Shown here: positions 54,764-63,592 of the stretch, one piece after another | Layout: every line of letters starts with the position of its first letter | Position numbering within the stretch: position 1 is the first letter of the stretch | Assembly: GCF_016595505.1 (NCBI RefSeq) | Contig: NZ_JAENIL010000004.1 | Location: 168,130 to 232,129, forward strand | Direction of reading: 5' to 3' | DNA length: 64,000 bases | DNA from: Pelagicoccus mobilis | GTDB lineage: Bacteria > Verrucomicrobiota > Verrucomicrobiia > Opitutales > Opitutaceae | Notes under the pieces: model-generated | The model's database searches: none | Told to the model about the DNA's origin: nothing | The model's input: only the letters and a program-made list of their open reading frames with translations | Made by a program: the position numbers and the translations under genes

Positions 54764-54999
54764 TAATTCGTAGGGTTGATCTAGTCTAGATTCCCGGCCT
54801 CTAAATGCTCAGCCCCATCGGATAAATCGCCTGGGGTAAAGGAGCGATTAGCAAGCAGCAGGAGGTTTGAGCTTAAACTATCTCACGATTTCCCATTTAG
54901 CGTTAGGATACCCTATCCAAACATTTGACTCTTCTCTCCACCCGCCACTACCCCTTACGCAGCAAGGCTTTACAAGCTATTCACTACAAAATTAACCAG
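54764..54999. promoter_or_regulatory. Upstream region of receptor 3
   Basis: These 236 bases probably hold the promoter and HTCS3 operator of the main enzyme operon. CTTAAAC at 54872-54878 (GTTTAAG in the gene direction) starts 109 bases from the receptor start, exactly as before receptor 1. GATCTAGTCTAGATT near the start codon contains a short palindrome. No firm sigma-70 boxes were recognised. Confidence 0.4.
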
Positions 55000-57900
55000 C
55001 TATTTTTGCTGTGCCTTTTCGGCAGCATAGGCGCTTGGCGAGACTCCGAATTCCTTTTTAAAGACCCGGCTGAAGTAGCTTTGGTCTAGGATTCCGATAT
55101 GCTCGAGAACTTCTGAGATCTTGAGCTTTCCTGATCCAAGCAACTGAGCGGCACGCTTAAGTCGCATCGTCTTGATAAACGGACTTGGACCTTGCCCCGT
55201 CAGAGCCTTCAACTTTCGGTAAAGCGTCGTCCGACTCATACCCATCTCAGTGACAAACTGATCCACGTCGAAAGACTCGTCTTTCATCCTCGACTCCACC
55301 ACTTCGATTGCTTTTCGGAGAATGGCTTCGTCCGTTGAGCTAACCGCCAACTCCGTCGGCTCAACGACGAGCTGTTGCGAAAAGCGCTCCTTGAGGCGAC
55401 GGCGCGACTCTAGCAAATTCTCAATGCGAGCCGACAGACGGATCATGTTAACCGGTTTCGCAAAGTACTCGTCAGCTCCGGCTTTGATGCCCTCAACCGT
55501 ATGCTCCTCGGAGCTTCGAGCCGTTAGAATAATAATCGGAATGTGCGAGGTCTCGCGATCCGCCCTCATCTTCCGGCAGAGCTCCAACCCGTCCATCTCA
55601 GGCATCATGACATCGCTAATCAAGAGATCTGGATTTTCCTTGTTCGCCAACTCCAGCCCTTGCCTGCCGTTCTCCGCTTCGAGCACCTCGAAACGAGAAT
55701 GCAACTCATTTCGCATGAAAGTCCGCAGATCTCGGTTGTCCTCTACGACCAAGATCCGGGCTCTCGACTCTGTCACGACCGGTATGTCCTCATCATCAAA
55801 CTCTGTGGACTCCCCAGTTAAAGTTAGAGGTTCAGACTCTCCAGTCTCAACCAGAGGCAATCGAACTGTAGCACGAGTCCCCTTACCATTTTCTAGAATG
55901 GGACTTTCGAGAATTATCTCACCTCCCCAAAGCTGGACAAGCTGGCCAACGAAAGCCAAACCGATGCCAAACCCCTCCCCGCTCTCGGCACCGCGTTTCG
56001 CTCGATAAAACGGCTTCAACACCAGATCGATCTGATGAGACGGAATGCCTCTGCCTTCATCCTCCACAATCATGCAACATTCCCGATGTCCCGGCTCCTC
56101 CGTAACCGTCATCAGGATACTTACCGTAGATCCTTCCGGAGAGTACTTGATAGCGTTGGATACAAGATTATCGACGATCTTCTGAAGCTTGTCCGCATCG
56201 TACGAGCATTCACAGTAGTTCGGATCAGGCCTGTACTCCAGACGTTGTCTCTTCTCCTCTGCCAACGGAAGCAGGCTGTCGACTGACTCCTTAACGAATC
56301 CGACGATCTCACCGTGGGCCGGATTGTACTTCGATTTGCCGAGTTCGATCTTTCGAAACTGCAACAACTGATTAATGAGTCCCTGCATCTTGCGAGCATT
56401 TCGCAAAGCCAACTGAAGACTGCTCCTCGACTCTGCTGATTTCTCTCGCGATAACAAACTCTCGATAGGTCCAACTATAACAGCCAACGGATTCCTCAAC
56501 TCGTGCGAAATGTTGGTAAAGAAATCCAACTTAAACTCCTCCATCGCCAACGCAGTCCTGACACGCGCCTTGAAGAGGGCATTAATCAAAAATACCACGA
56601 GTCCAAAAACACTGATCGTCAGAGTTATGAACCAAGGACGTTTCCAAAGCGGAGGGGTCACCACAATCCCCATACGACTCGGCGTCGCATCGACATTCCA
56701 ATCACGATCCCTCGCCCGAACCTCGAACACATAATCACCTGCCTGAAGGTTATCCAGACGAGCACTACGATCCCGCGAGTAAGCGGACCACTCCTGATTC
56801 CCAATTCGCCAGGAGTATTCCAGCTCCTCTTCTGCCGTATCTGACCAGTAGTCTTTCCCGGTCCATTCCAATACAATCTGGCTGCCTTCCGGGTAAGCTT
56901 TCTCCTCGCCTTTCAAGCTCGTTTCGGGAGCAACCCCGTCAGGCCTGTATCGCACAGTACGAAAAAAGGGACGCCGCTGTTCATTTGCGACGCCTTCTAA
57001 AAACCAGGAGCGGTACGCATAGTTGATCCAAAGCGAACCATCGCTACTCTCCTGCATCGTGTCATTCTCCCGCTTGAACAGAGCATTGAACGGAAAGTCC
57101 CAATTCGACCAGGTGCGACCATCGAAGCGACTCAGCCCCTTGCTCGTCATCGCCCAAATACCCTTTTGGTTCACACCGTTGTAAAGATAGCTGACTTGAT
57201 TGCTCCCGACACCACTTGCCTCGTCGTGCAAAGTCCAGTCAACTCCATCGTATTGGTAGATGCCCATTCCCCACGATCCGACCCATAGGTCATTAGCGTC
57301 GTCGACAATCATGTGATCGATCCAGTTGTCGTCAAAGAGATCGATCTTCTCAGGAGCAAGCAAACCGCCACTGGTCTGCCGAGTCAGCGACATCGCTCCA
57401 AACCAAAGTCCGTCACCGGAACGTTCAACTAGGTTTGCAGTCCGTTTTGGATACACTGGTGGCCCTACATGCGCCCCGACATAACTCCCACGATCGCGGC
57501 GAAAAACCACAGCTCCTCCAAATCCCTCCTCAAGGTAATTCGCCTGAGATCCAGAGCCAAATACAACAGAGCCATCCTCCGCTTCAAGTACAGCCAGGTG
57601 ACTAAATATTTCGCCCGCTCGCGGGAAAACTCGCCTATGCCAAGAACCATTCTCTCGAAAAGAAACCGCCGCAACCCCCTCGTGGTTCCCCGAAGCCCAG
57701 AGGGTACCATCGCTCGCGCAAAAGATCCGATTGGGCGTATCCAAAATTTCGTCATTCCTGCTGTAAAGGAGCCATTCTTCAGTTTCAGGATCGTGCGAGA
57801 CTACACCCCCTCCATGCTCGATGAACCAATGCACCCCATCCTTGTCCTCGCATTGAAAAATGAGCTGAGGATAGGTCTCCCAACGACTATCCGAAAGATC

Positions 57901-58893
57901 CACCGTATAGATTTTCGATGCCTTTCCTCCAATAAGGATCCGATCCCCTGAAAGCGGCACGATGTAAGTGTACGAAGTTGGAATTGGATACTGCTCCACG
58001 TCGTATACACGGAACCCCCTTTCCTTGGACAACTCAGCTAAGTTACGGCCGACGCTCAGCCAAAGCCTCCCAGCCGGAGCCTCCGCTACGCCCATTTGAT
58101 GCCATGAGAAACGCCCTCCTCCCATTCTTTCCGACGCAACCATGCGTTCGTAGTTTCTGTATCGAAACCAACGTCCCCCAGGGTCGTAGGCTAAAACCCA
58201 TACATCGCCATTTGCAGTTAGGAGTAGCTTGACCCAATCCGATCCCCCTTCGTCACGATGAAACTCGTATCGCAAGGTCAGTGGACCTTGCTCAGACGCG
58301 GCAATATCAAACACCTCGATTTTTGTAGACTCCGCATCAGCAACCCAAAGCCGGTTCTCCGTATCCACTATTGCCGCACAAACCAACTCGAATCCCAAAT
58401 CCCAAAACTCGTTCGAATCCTCGCCACATCGTATGACGCCAGAACCAACCCCTATCCAAACGCCTCCCTGGGCATCCTCGCAAATTGCATTCCCATATGA
58501 AAGCTCACTAAACGCCCCCTCCTCCACGGTCCATTGCCCATCCCTCAAAATGGCGAGATATCGATCCAAGAGCAAATAAACCGCCCCATTTTGGGAAACG
58601 TGGAGATCAATTACGGATTCAGCGCTTTCAACTCCTTCCAAGTCAAAGGACTGCACTCCAAAACCATCGTAACGCACAACGCCCTCCTTCCGAGCGAACC
58701 AAACATCCCCATCTACTCCTTCAGTCGCATAACGAAACCCGTATCCACTCAAGCCCTCCAGTTCTTTCCAGCGCCAACGCTCTTCTAGCGAGCCCTCCGA
58801 TCGCACGTCGAAAGGTTGCACTGCAAGCACCATTTGATGCGCAAAGATGCAAAAGAAAAGAACCCAGATTTTGTGCCTTAGAAAAGGGGCCAT
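55000..58893 (-). CDS. Hybrid two-component regulator HTCS3
   Basis: Hybrid sensor-regulator of 1297 residues. Signal peptide (about 1-24), double Reg_prop propeller (about 35-640) and Y_Y_Y domain (about 680-745), then a membrane helix (WFITLTISVFGLVVFLINAL). HisKA has SHELRNP with His797, the HATPase has NLVSNAIKYSP and GFGIGLAFVGQL, and the receiver has Asp1094 in LISDVMMPEMDG. A C-terminal AraC-type HTH (about 1195-1295, MGMSRTTLYRKLKAL) follows. It is a close paralogue of HTCS2, with the same length and kinase segments, but the propeller, which binds the ligand, is more divergent. It lies 236 bases upstream of receptor 3 on the same strand and is its probable activator. It is downstream of the beta-helix gene. 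Confidence 0.93.
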   Translation of the reverse strand: MAPFLRHKIWVLFFCIFAHQMVLAVQPFDVRSEGSLEERWRWKELEGLSGYGFRYATEGVDGDVWFARKEGVVRYDGFGVQSFDLEGVESAESVIDLHVSQNGAVYLLLDRYLAILRDGQWTVEEGAFSELSYGNAICEDAQGGVWIGVGSGVIRCGEDSNEFWDLGFELVCAAIVDTENRLWVADAESTKIEVFDIAASEQGPLTLRYEFHRDEGGSDWVKLLLTANGDVWVLAYDPGGRWFRYRNYERMVASERMGGGRFSWHQMGVAEAPAGRLWLSVGRNLAELSKERGFRVYDVEQYPIPTSYTYIVPLSGDRILIGGKASKIYTVDLSDSRWETYPQLIFQCEDKDGVHWFIEHGGGVVSHDPETEEWLLYSRNDEILDTPNRIFCASDGTLWASGNHEGVAAVSFRENGSWHRRVFPRAGEIFSHLAVLEAEDGSVVFGSGSQANYLEEGFGGAVVFRRDRGSYVGAHVGPPVYPKRTANLVERSGDGLWFGAMSLTRQTSGGLLAPEKIDLFDDNWIDHMIVDDANDLWVGSWGMGIYQYDGVDWTLHDEASGVGSNQVSYLYNGVNQKGIWAMTSKGLSRFDGRTWSNWDFPFNALFKRENDTMQESSDGSLWINYAYRSWFLEGVANEQRRPFFRTVRYRPDGVAPETSLKGEEKAYPEGSQIVLEWTGKDYWSDTAEEELEYSWRIGNQEWSAYSRDRSARLDNLQAGDYVFEVRARDRDWNVDATPSRMGIVVTPPLWKRPWFITLTISVFGLVVFLINALFKARVRTALAMEEFKLDFFTNISHELRNPLAVIVGPIESLLSREKSAESRSSLQLALRNARKMQGLINQLLQFRKIELGKSKYNPAHGEIVGFVKESVDSLLPLAEEKRQRLEYRPDPNYCECSYDADKLQKIVDNLVSNAIKYSPEGSTVSILMTVTEEPGHRECCMIVEDEGRGIPSHQIDLVLKPFYRAKRGAESGEGFGIGLAFVGQLVQLWGGEIILESPILENGKGTRATVRLPLVETGESEPLTLTGESTEFDDEDIPVVTESRARILVVEDNRDLRTFMRNELHSRFEVLEAENGRQGLELANKENPDLLISDVMMPEMDGLELCRKMRADRETSHIPIIILTARSSEEHTVEGIKAGADEYFAKPVNMIRLSARIENLLESRRRLKERFSQQLVVEPTELAVSSTDEAILRKAIEVVESRMKDESFDVDQFVTEMGMSRTTLYRKLKALTGQGPSPFIKTMRLKRAAQLLGSGKLKISEVLEHIGILDQSYFSRVFKKEFGVSPSAYAAEKAQQK

Positions 58894-58995
58894 GTCACAA
58901 ACAACTCAGATTTTTCCGAACCTCAACTCAATCAGTTTCTTCAATACCCTCGCCCTGATTGACTGCGCTCCGAAGCCGATTCCAACCACAACCCC

Positions 58996-61836
58996 CTAAT
59001 TCCATTCCACCCGAACTCGAAAGAGCTCATTGTGTTTTTGTACCCTCTTGTTAAATACAGCACCTTTCTCCGCAAGGGCGATGCTACCTGCTAACGATTC
59101 GACTGAAGTCCAATCCCAAGCGTTAGTCGCCCTCTCCAAGATATACAAACGTCCCGGGTGCACAAACGGGCTTGCGATACGAATCGTCAACTCCCCCTCC
59201 TCACTGTCGAGATTCACACCGAAAAAGTCGCTCGCGTCATCAAGAAGCGAGCCTACCAACGCTTCCGAAGCATTCCCCACGCCATCTCCATCAAGATCAA
59301 GAGCGCCATCAGAGGCATCTTGCATATTCAGTCCTAATTGCATTTCGAGCTCGTCGGATATCCCATCCGCATCGCTATCAGTCGACTCTCCCTGTATCGA
59401 TAGTTCAACGTCATCAATTAGATAGACGTCATTTCGCAAACTGGGACCGTCGCTATAGAGCGTCCCGTCATCATCGTGATGAATAAAGATGCCGACTCGA
59501 TTCTCACCATCGACGGCTGCCGCCGCTAACTCATCAGCGTTTAGCTCAAGTTGAAAATCACCGGAATCCCCGATCTGACGCTCCCCCGTCAGTCCAACGG
59601 TCTGCTCCTTGATCCTCCGCACTAACGCTCCGCTTTGACCATCGAACTCAGCGAAACCAACGATCACGCCCTCCGCTACATCTAGCACGTTGTCGATTCT
59701 CCAGTTTCCCACCACGCGATAGCTCAGCGAAGCGTTCCACAGCTTGCTGGAGATCCATGAAACTACGGTTTCATCATAACCCCACCCCGGCCTGAGCGAA
59801 CCGCCTTCCAGAATTTGAACCGATCCTTCATCCGCTTCCGTTTGCCAAGATTCCGATCCCCCAGTGAACCAAGCCTCGACAGGAAAACTTCCAGCCGGAA
59901 CGCCGACCTCGACCACTTCAGAAAAATCCTCGTCCAGAATTACTTCCCCAACCGGCCTCTCGTTTTTCACGGTTTTCGAGGCAAAAGCTGAGCTTGCGGC
60001 ATTCACCTCACCGGCCTGACTTCTTAGCTGCACGGTATAGCTGTAATTCGTATTAGGCAGCAAACCTTCGTCTTCAAAATGCGGAGACAGCTGCCATTGC
60101 GAATCACTGCCGCCAAGATTTCCACTTGTCTCAACGAATCGATACCAGGTGCCGCTCGGAGCATCACCTGCGGACATAGTAATAGTCCGGGCATCGACTG
60201 CAGTCGGCTCGAGCTGGAAACTTGATTCCGGGATAGCGTAAGCATCTCCACCAATCTCCACCGCGCCCATATCCGGCAGCCCTAAAATTGGGTTTCCAAA
60301 GAAATCCTCCGCCACGTACAAACCGCCCCGCACTCCTATCTCGTCGCCTGGGATCTTTGGAATCTCAATCCCCTGGTCTTCGATCAAAGTACGAGACGCA
60401 GGAATGTAGTCCTCAGGAGCTAAGCCTCCCGCATTGGCAAATTGAGGATCCCCGATTCGAGCATCCGTTTCGGTAAACGGAAAATCGTCAGGCAAAATCC
60501 CAGCTCGTTGATAGAGATTGTTTTTCCAAACGACTTTGTCCGCGAAGCCTTCTTCGTATTCACGGTAACTCGGGCCAGTAGAGTTAACTGACTCGCCTTC
60601 GATATAGAAAATGTTGTTCGCGACCAAGAAGCCGATGGCAGATTCCTGGATGTCGAAAGTACTTCGAATTTCGCTCTTAACGTAGATCGTGTTGTTGTAG
60701 ATATAGCTGTTGAAGGGGCCAGAACGTGGGGTATTCGAGCCGACGAAGCCGCTCAGCCAAATCACGTGCCCTTCCTGAAACGCGTCATTCTCACCCTTTA
60801 CGCGGGCTCCGTCATTTATACTGATGTTGTAGCGGTACGCAGAGTTGTGGTCGTTCCCCAAAATCTCGATAAATCCCCCTTCATTATCGATGCTGAGGTT
60901 ATGCTGCACGATCACGTCACGACAATTGAAGTCGATGTGGATCCCGCAAGAATCCCCTTTCCCGCGGGCGTGCATAAACGCGTTTTTCTCGATAACGACT
61001 CGATCGCAGGTCCACGGCCAAATCCCGCTGCCGCGGCCGTGCATTCTCGGATCCGAGAAGGAGCCAGAACCATCCACAACATTGCCTCGAACCAATAAAT
61101 CGTTCGTCCGTCCCGGTTGAATCGCCGGCCCCCCGATATCCTTCATTCGGTTGTCGAGCACCTCTACGAAATTAAGCTGACTCATCTCGATCGCCTTGAA
61201 ACCTACAGTCTCGATGCGGTTGTCTTGAATCACGATATTCGAGGAGCTCTGCCCATTTCCACCACTCGCTCGGATGCCCGTTCCGACGTAGGTCGTCTCG
61301 TTCTTCCCCTCGTGCTCCCGGGCTTCCTCAGGGAAGATGTGGTGAATAAATAGATTTCTTAAGGTCACAAACTCGCTGCGAGCCCCATTCGCCACATCGA
61401 CGAGAACTCCATAACGATTGTTTCGAGACTCACCATCCAAGGTCTCGCCACCGTCAGCCGTGATCTCCACATCGCTCACTTCGACATGGGAAACATTACG
61501 CAAATGAATGCCCGCAAGGTAGCCTTTGGAATCGATTACTGGCAACTCTCCATCTCCGTAGGAACCAATCTGAATGGGTTGCGATTTCGTGCCCCGCGCT
61601 CCCGATAGAAATAGCTTACCCGCAAACCGGCCTCCAGCTTGCAGTCGAATTTCATCTCCAGCCGCGTAGGACTGTTGATTTGCTCGCTCCAAACTCGCCC
61701 AAGCCTGATCAGGGCTTGTTCCACTGTTCGAATCACTACCTGCACCGGAATCGAGGTAGTAGGTTTCAGCCGAAGATCCGACGGGAAACGCTAGTATCGT
61801 GAGAATCGCTACAACGACTTTGGGAAGGGTAATCAT
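58996..61836 (-). CDS. Secreted right-handed beta-helix protein, candidate lyase or glycosidase
   Basis: Exported protein of 946 residues from the ATG at 61836 (MITLPKVVVAILTILAFPVG). The longer frame from 61881 begins inside an inverted repeat and adds an Arg-rich leader. YYLDSGAGSDSNSGTSPDQA opens a parallel beta-helix (about 25-500) with many asparagine-ladder repeats such as VSHVEVSDVEI, SSNIVIQDNRIE and RVVIEKNAFMH. A fibronectin-like domain (about 540-630) and a sandwich (about 640-800) follow, then Asp-rich thrombospondin-3-type calcium repeats (DSDADGISDELE, DLDGDGVGNASE). A C-terminal module (881-946) ends in LFRVRVEW. Beta-helix proteins in such loci include polysaccharide lyases and GH141-type fucosidases; I cannot place this one. 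It is upstream of HTCS3. Confidence 0.75.
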   Translation of the reverse strand: MITLPKVVVAILTILAFPVGSSAETYYLDSGAGSDSNSGTSPDQAWASLERANQQSYAAGDEIRLQAGGRFAGKLFLSGARGTKSQPIQIGSYGDGELPVIDSKGYLAGIHLRNVSHVEVSDVEITADGGETLDGESRNNRYGVLVDVANGARSEFVTLRNLFIHHIFPEEAREHEGKNETTYVGTGIRASGGNGQSSSNIVIQDNRIETVGFKAIEMSQLNFVEVLDNRMKDIGGPAIQPGRTNDLLVRGNVVDGSGSFSDPRMHGRGSGIWPWTCDRVVIEKNAFMHARGKGDSCGIHIDFNCRDVIVQHNLSIDNEGGFIEILGNDHNSAYRYNISINDGARVKGENDAFQEGHVIWLSGFVGSNTPRSGPFNSYIYNNTIYVKSEIRSTFDIQESAIGFLVANNIFYIEGESVNSTGPSYREYEEGFADKVVWKNNLYQRAGILPDDFPFTETDARIGDPQFANAGGLAPEDYIPASRTLIEDQGIEIPKIPGDEIGVRGGLYVAEDFFGNPILGLPDMGAVEIGGDAYAIPESSFQLEPTAVDARTITMSAGDAPSGTWYRFVETSGNLGGSDSQWQLSPHFEDEGLLPNTNYSYTVQLRSQAGEVNAASSAFASKTVKNERPVGEVILDEDFSEVVEVGVPAGSFPVEAWFTGGSESWQTEADEGSVQILEGGSLRPGWGYDETVVSWISSKLWNASLSYRVVGNWRIDNVLDVAEGVIVGFAEFDGQSGALVRRIKEQTVGLTGERQIGDSGDFQLELNADELAAAAVDGENRVGIFIHHDDDGTLYSDGPSLRNDVYLIDDVELSIQGESTDSDADGISDELEMQLGLNMQDASDGALDLDGDGVGNASEALVGSLLDDASDFFGVNLDSEEGELTIRIASPFVHPGRLYILERATNAWDWTSVESLAGSIALAEKGAVFNKRVQKHNELFRVRVEWN

Positions 61837-61880
61837 CTGTTTTCGGGGAACTCGCCAAGGTCTGGCAAATCGACCCGCCA

Positions 61881-61912
61881 TTCTAACAGATTTCCCGCGT
61901 TTCCTGTTAGAA
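61881..61912. repeat. Inverted repeat before the beta-helix gene
   Basis: TTCTAACAG (61881-61889) and CTGTTAGAA (61904-61912) are perfect reverse complements around 14 bases, 45-76 bases upstream of the ATG at 61836. The spacing suits a dimeric regulator site or a leader hairpin. The rest of the 192-base gap up to the DUF1593 stop shows nothing else. Confidence 0.5.
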
Positions 61913-62028
61913 AGTATGTTTCACCGATTTTGGATTATGTGCACAGCCCACATGCCCTTGAACTTCAATTAGATAGAAACGTTCACAGAAACGAGAACGT
62001 CCTCTCCGATACAAGAGGTCAACATCCC

Positions 62029-63468
62029 CTACGGCTCAATCGTAACCACGACTCGCTTGTATCTTGTAAGCGCAGGAACCCCCTTATCGGTGACCTTTAG
62101 GATAAAATGCGCTGTCACCTTCTCCTTCACCTCAGGCGCCGTGTAGCGGACGCGGTCCACGTTTTCAGCTCCATTCTGTTCGATTAGCACCTTGTGCGTT
62201 CCAGCTTCCGGATAGTGAAACCAAAGGTAGCTGATGCTATCGCCATCCGGGTCGCTGCTGCCGTAGGCATCGAGGGTGAACTCTTCTCCGGATTTCACCG
62301 TAATTTCCTCAGAATGCCTCAATTGAGGTACTGGAGGATGGTTTGCGTCTTCGTAGTCATTGACTGCCCAATCCATACGAGCCGCGAAATCATTCTGAAA
62401 TTCGTCCCTCCAGCGCCAAAGCGTCACCTGAGCATTCGTAAAGCTCCTTCTGCTTCGCTCCACCGCTCTCCCGTATTCATTAGGAAGATACGGCTTATAA
62501 GTATCCATAGCGTTCGTCCAGATCGGACGAGTCTCAGCTTCCGGAACTACAATCGATCCACGATCCTTCACGCCAATAAAGCTTGGGCGATAGAGCTCGT
62601 AGCGACCTCCCCAGCCTCCCCAATTGGGTTTCTCCGGGAAATTCAGTCCGTTTGGCAAAAGTCCAAGGAACGCGGGAGAATCCCCCTCCATGCCCCAAGC
62701 CACGTCGGGATATACCGCACCAAGCGCCCCATGCCCTTGCTGGATGTGCTCCCCCAGCCATGGATTGCTAATCGCGGAGTTATCGACGCCCTGGTACTTG
62801 TTTTTGATCCCAATCCATGTAGACGCGCCATAGTCGTCCCCAGGAGAAACGATATAGAACAATTCGGGAAATTCCTTCCGGATCCAAATCGCGCTATCGT
62901 CCTGATCCGAAATGGCGTAGACGCGTAATTTGGAAACAAGCTCGCTCGCCTCGTCCTGAGTGCGGGTCTTATCGATTTTGCGAAGCGCTTGAGCCAAAAC
63001 ATTCGCGCCCCCCCAAACCGAAATCCACAAGGGGCGTTCATCCCCGTTTTCCAGAACCTCGATAATCAAATCGGATCCCTCCGTATCCATATCATCGCCG
63101 ACTCCCTCCATTCCATACTTTGCAATTCCCTCCTTCGACACCGCTCTTAGCTCGTCCGCCGTCGGATAACCTGCTTCGTGTTTCAGCAGGTTCGGCTGCA
63201 CTTTCTCGTAAGCCGTCAAGATCGTCTCGATAAAGTCAGGCCGGATCTCGTCGGTTTGCCAACAAGAGGTAGTGGCGACGATTCCCTCGATATCGATTTG
63301 ATTCGCATAGAGCAGCAAGCGTACGAGCGACTGCTCATCATCTGGGTCCGCCCCCATATCCGTCAGAACGATCATCCGTTCTTTGAGCTCGGTCGCGGCC
63401 GTCGGAGCTCCCATGAAGCTTCCCAAGAAGGAACAAAAAACCACTAAGGTAATGATGCGAGTCTTCAT
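62029..63468 (-). CDS. DUF1593 nucleoside-hydrolase-like secreted protein
   Basis: Secreted protein of 479 residues (signal peptide about 1-24). The first domain (about 30-300) resembles inosine-uridine nucleoside hydrolases. It starts RMIVLTDMGADPDDEQSL, an Asp cluster like the calcium/ribose-binding DxDxxxDD of that fold, and includes WISVWGGANVLAQAL. The C-terminal domain (about 380-479) is an Ig/PKD-like sandwich with GSSDPDGDSISYLW. The layout matches the Sde182/DUF1593 family, found beside carbohydrate-active genes and once described as cellulose-binding; no enzyme activity is established that I know of. It lies between the GH95 and beta-helix genes on the same strand. A glycosidase-like action on pentose-type residues is possible but unproven. 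Confidence 0.85.
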   Translation of the reverse strand: MKTRIITLVVFCSFLGSFMGAPTAATELKERMIVLTDMGADPDDEQSLVRLLLYANQIDIEGIVATTSCWQTDEIRPDFIETILTAYEKVQPNLLKHEAGYPTADELRAVSKEGIAKYGMEGVGDDMDTEGSDLIIEVLENGDERPLWISVWGGANVLAQALRKIDKTRTQDEASELVSKLRVYAISDQDDSAIWIRKEFPELFYIVSPGDDYGASTWIGIKNKYQGVDNSAISNPWLGEHIQQGHGALGAVYPDVAWGMEGDSPAFLGLLPNGLNFPEKPNWGGWGGRYELYRPSFIGVKDRGSIVVPEAETRPIWTNAMDTYKPYLPNEYGRAVERSRRSFTNAQVTLWRWRDEFQNDFAARMDWAVNDYEDANHPPVPQLRHSEEITVKSGEEFTLDAYGSSDPDGDSISYLWFHYPEAGTHKVLIEQNGAENVDRVRYTAPEVKEKVTAHFILKVTDKGVPALTRYKRVVVTIEP

Positions 63469-63592
63469 GCAGCACTCTTTACCATTTTTTGCAAAACCTC
63501 AAAGCCCACACGCATTAAAAGTGAAACTTTCGCCGCCGCCTACGAACACTCCCCCAGGCTCCGGAGACACGAACACTAGGGCTTTCCCCAAA

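Noticed and set aside
58996..61836. Assignment of the beta-helix protein to GH141 alpha-L-fucosidases
   Set aside because: The fold and context fit, but the N-terminal and active-site segments of GH141 could not be recognised by eye.
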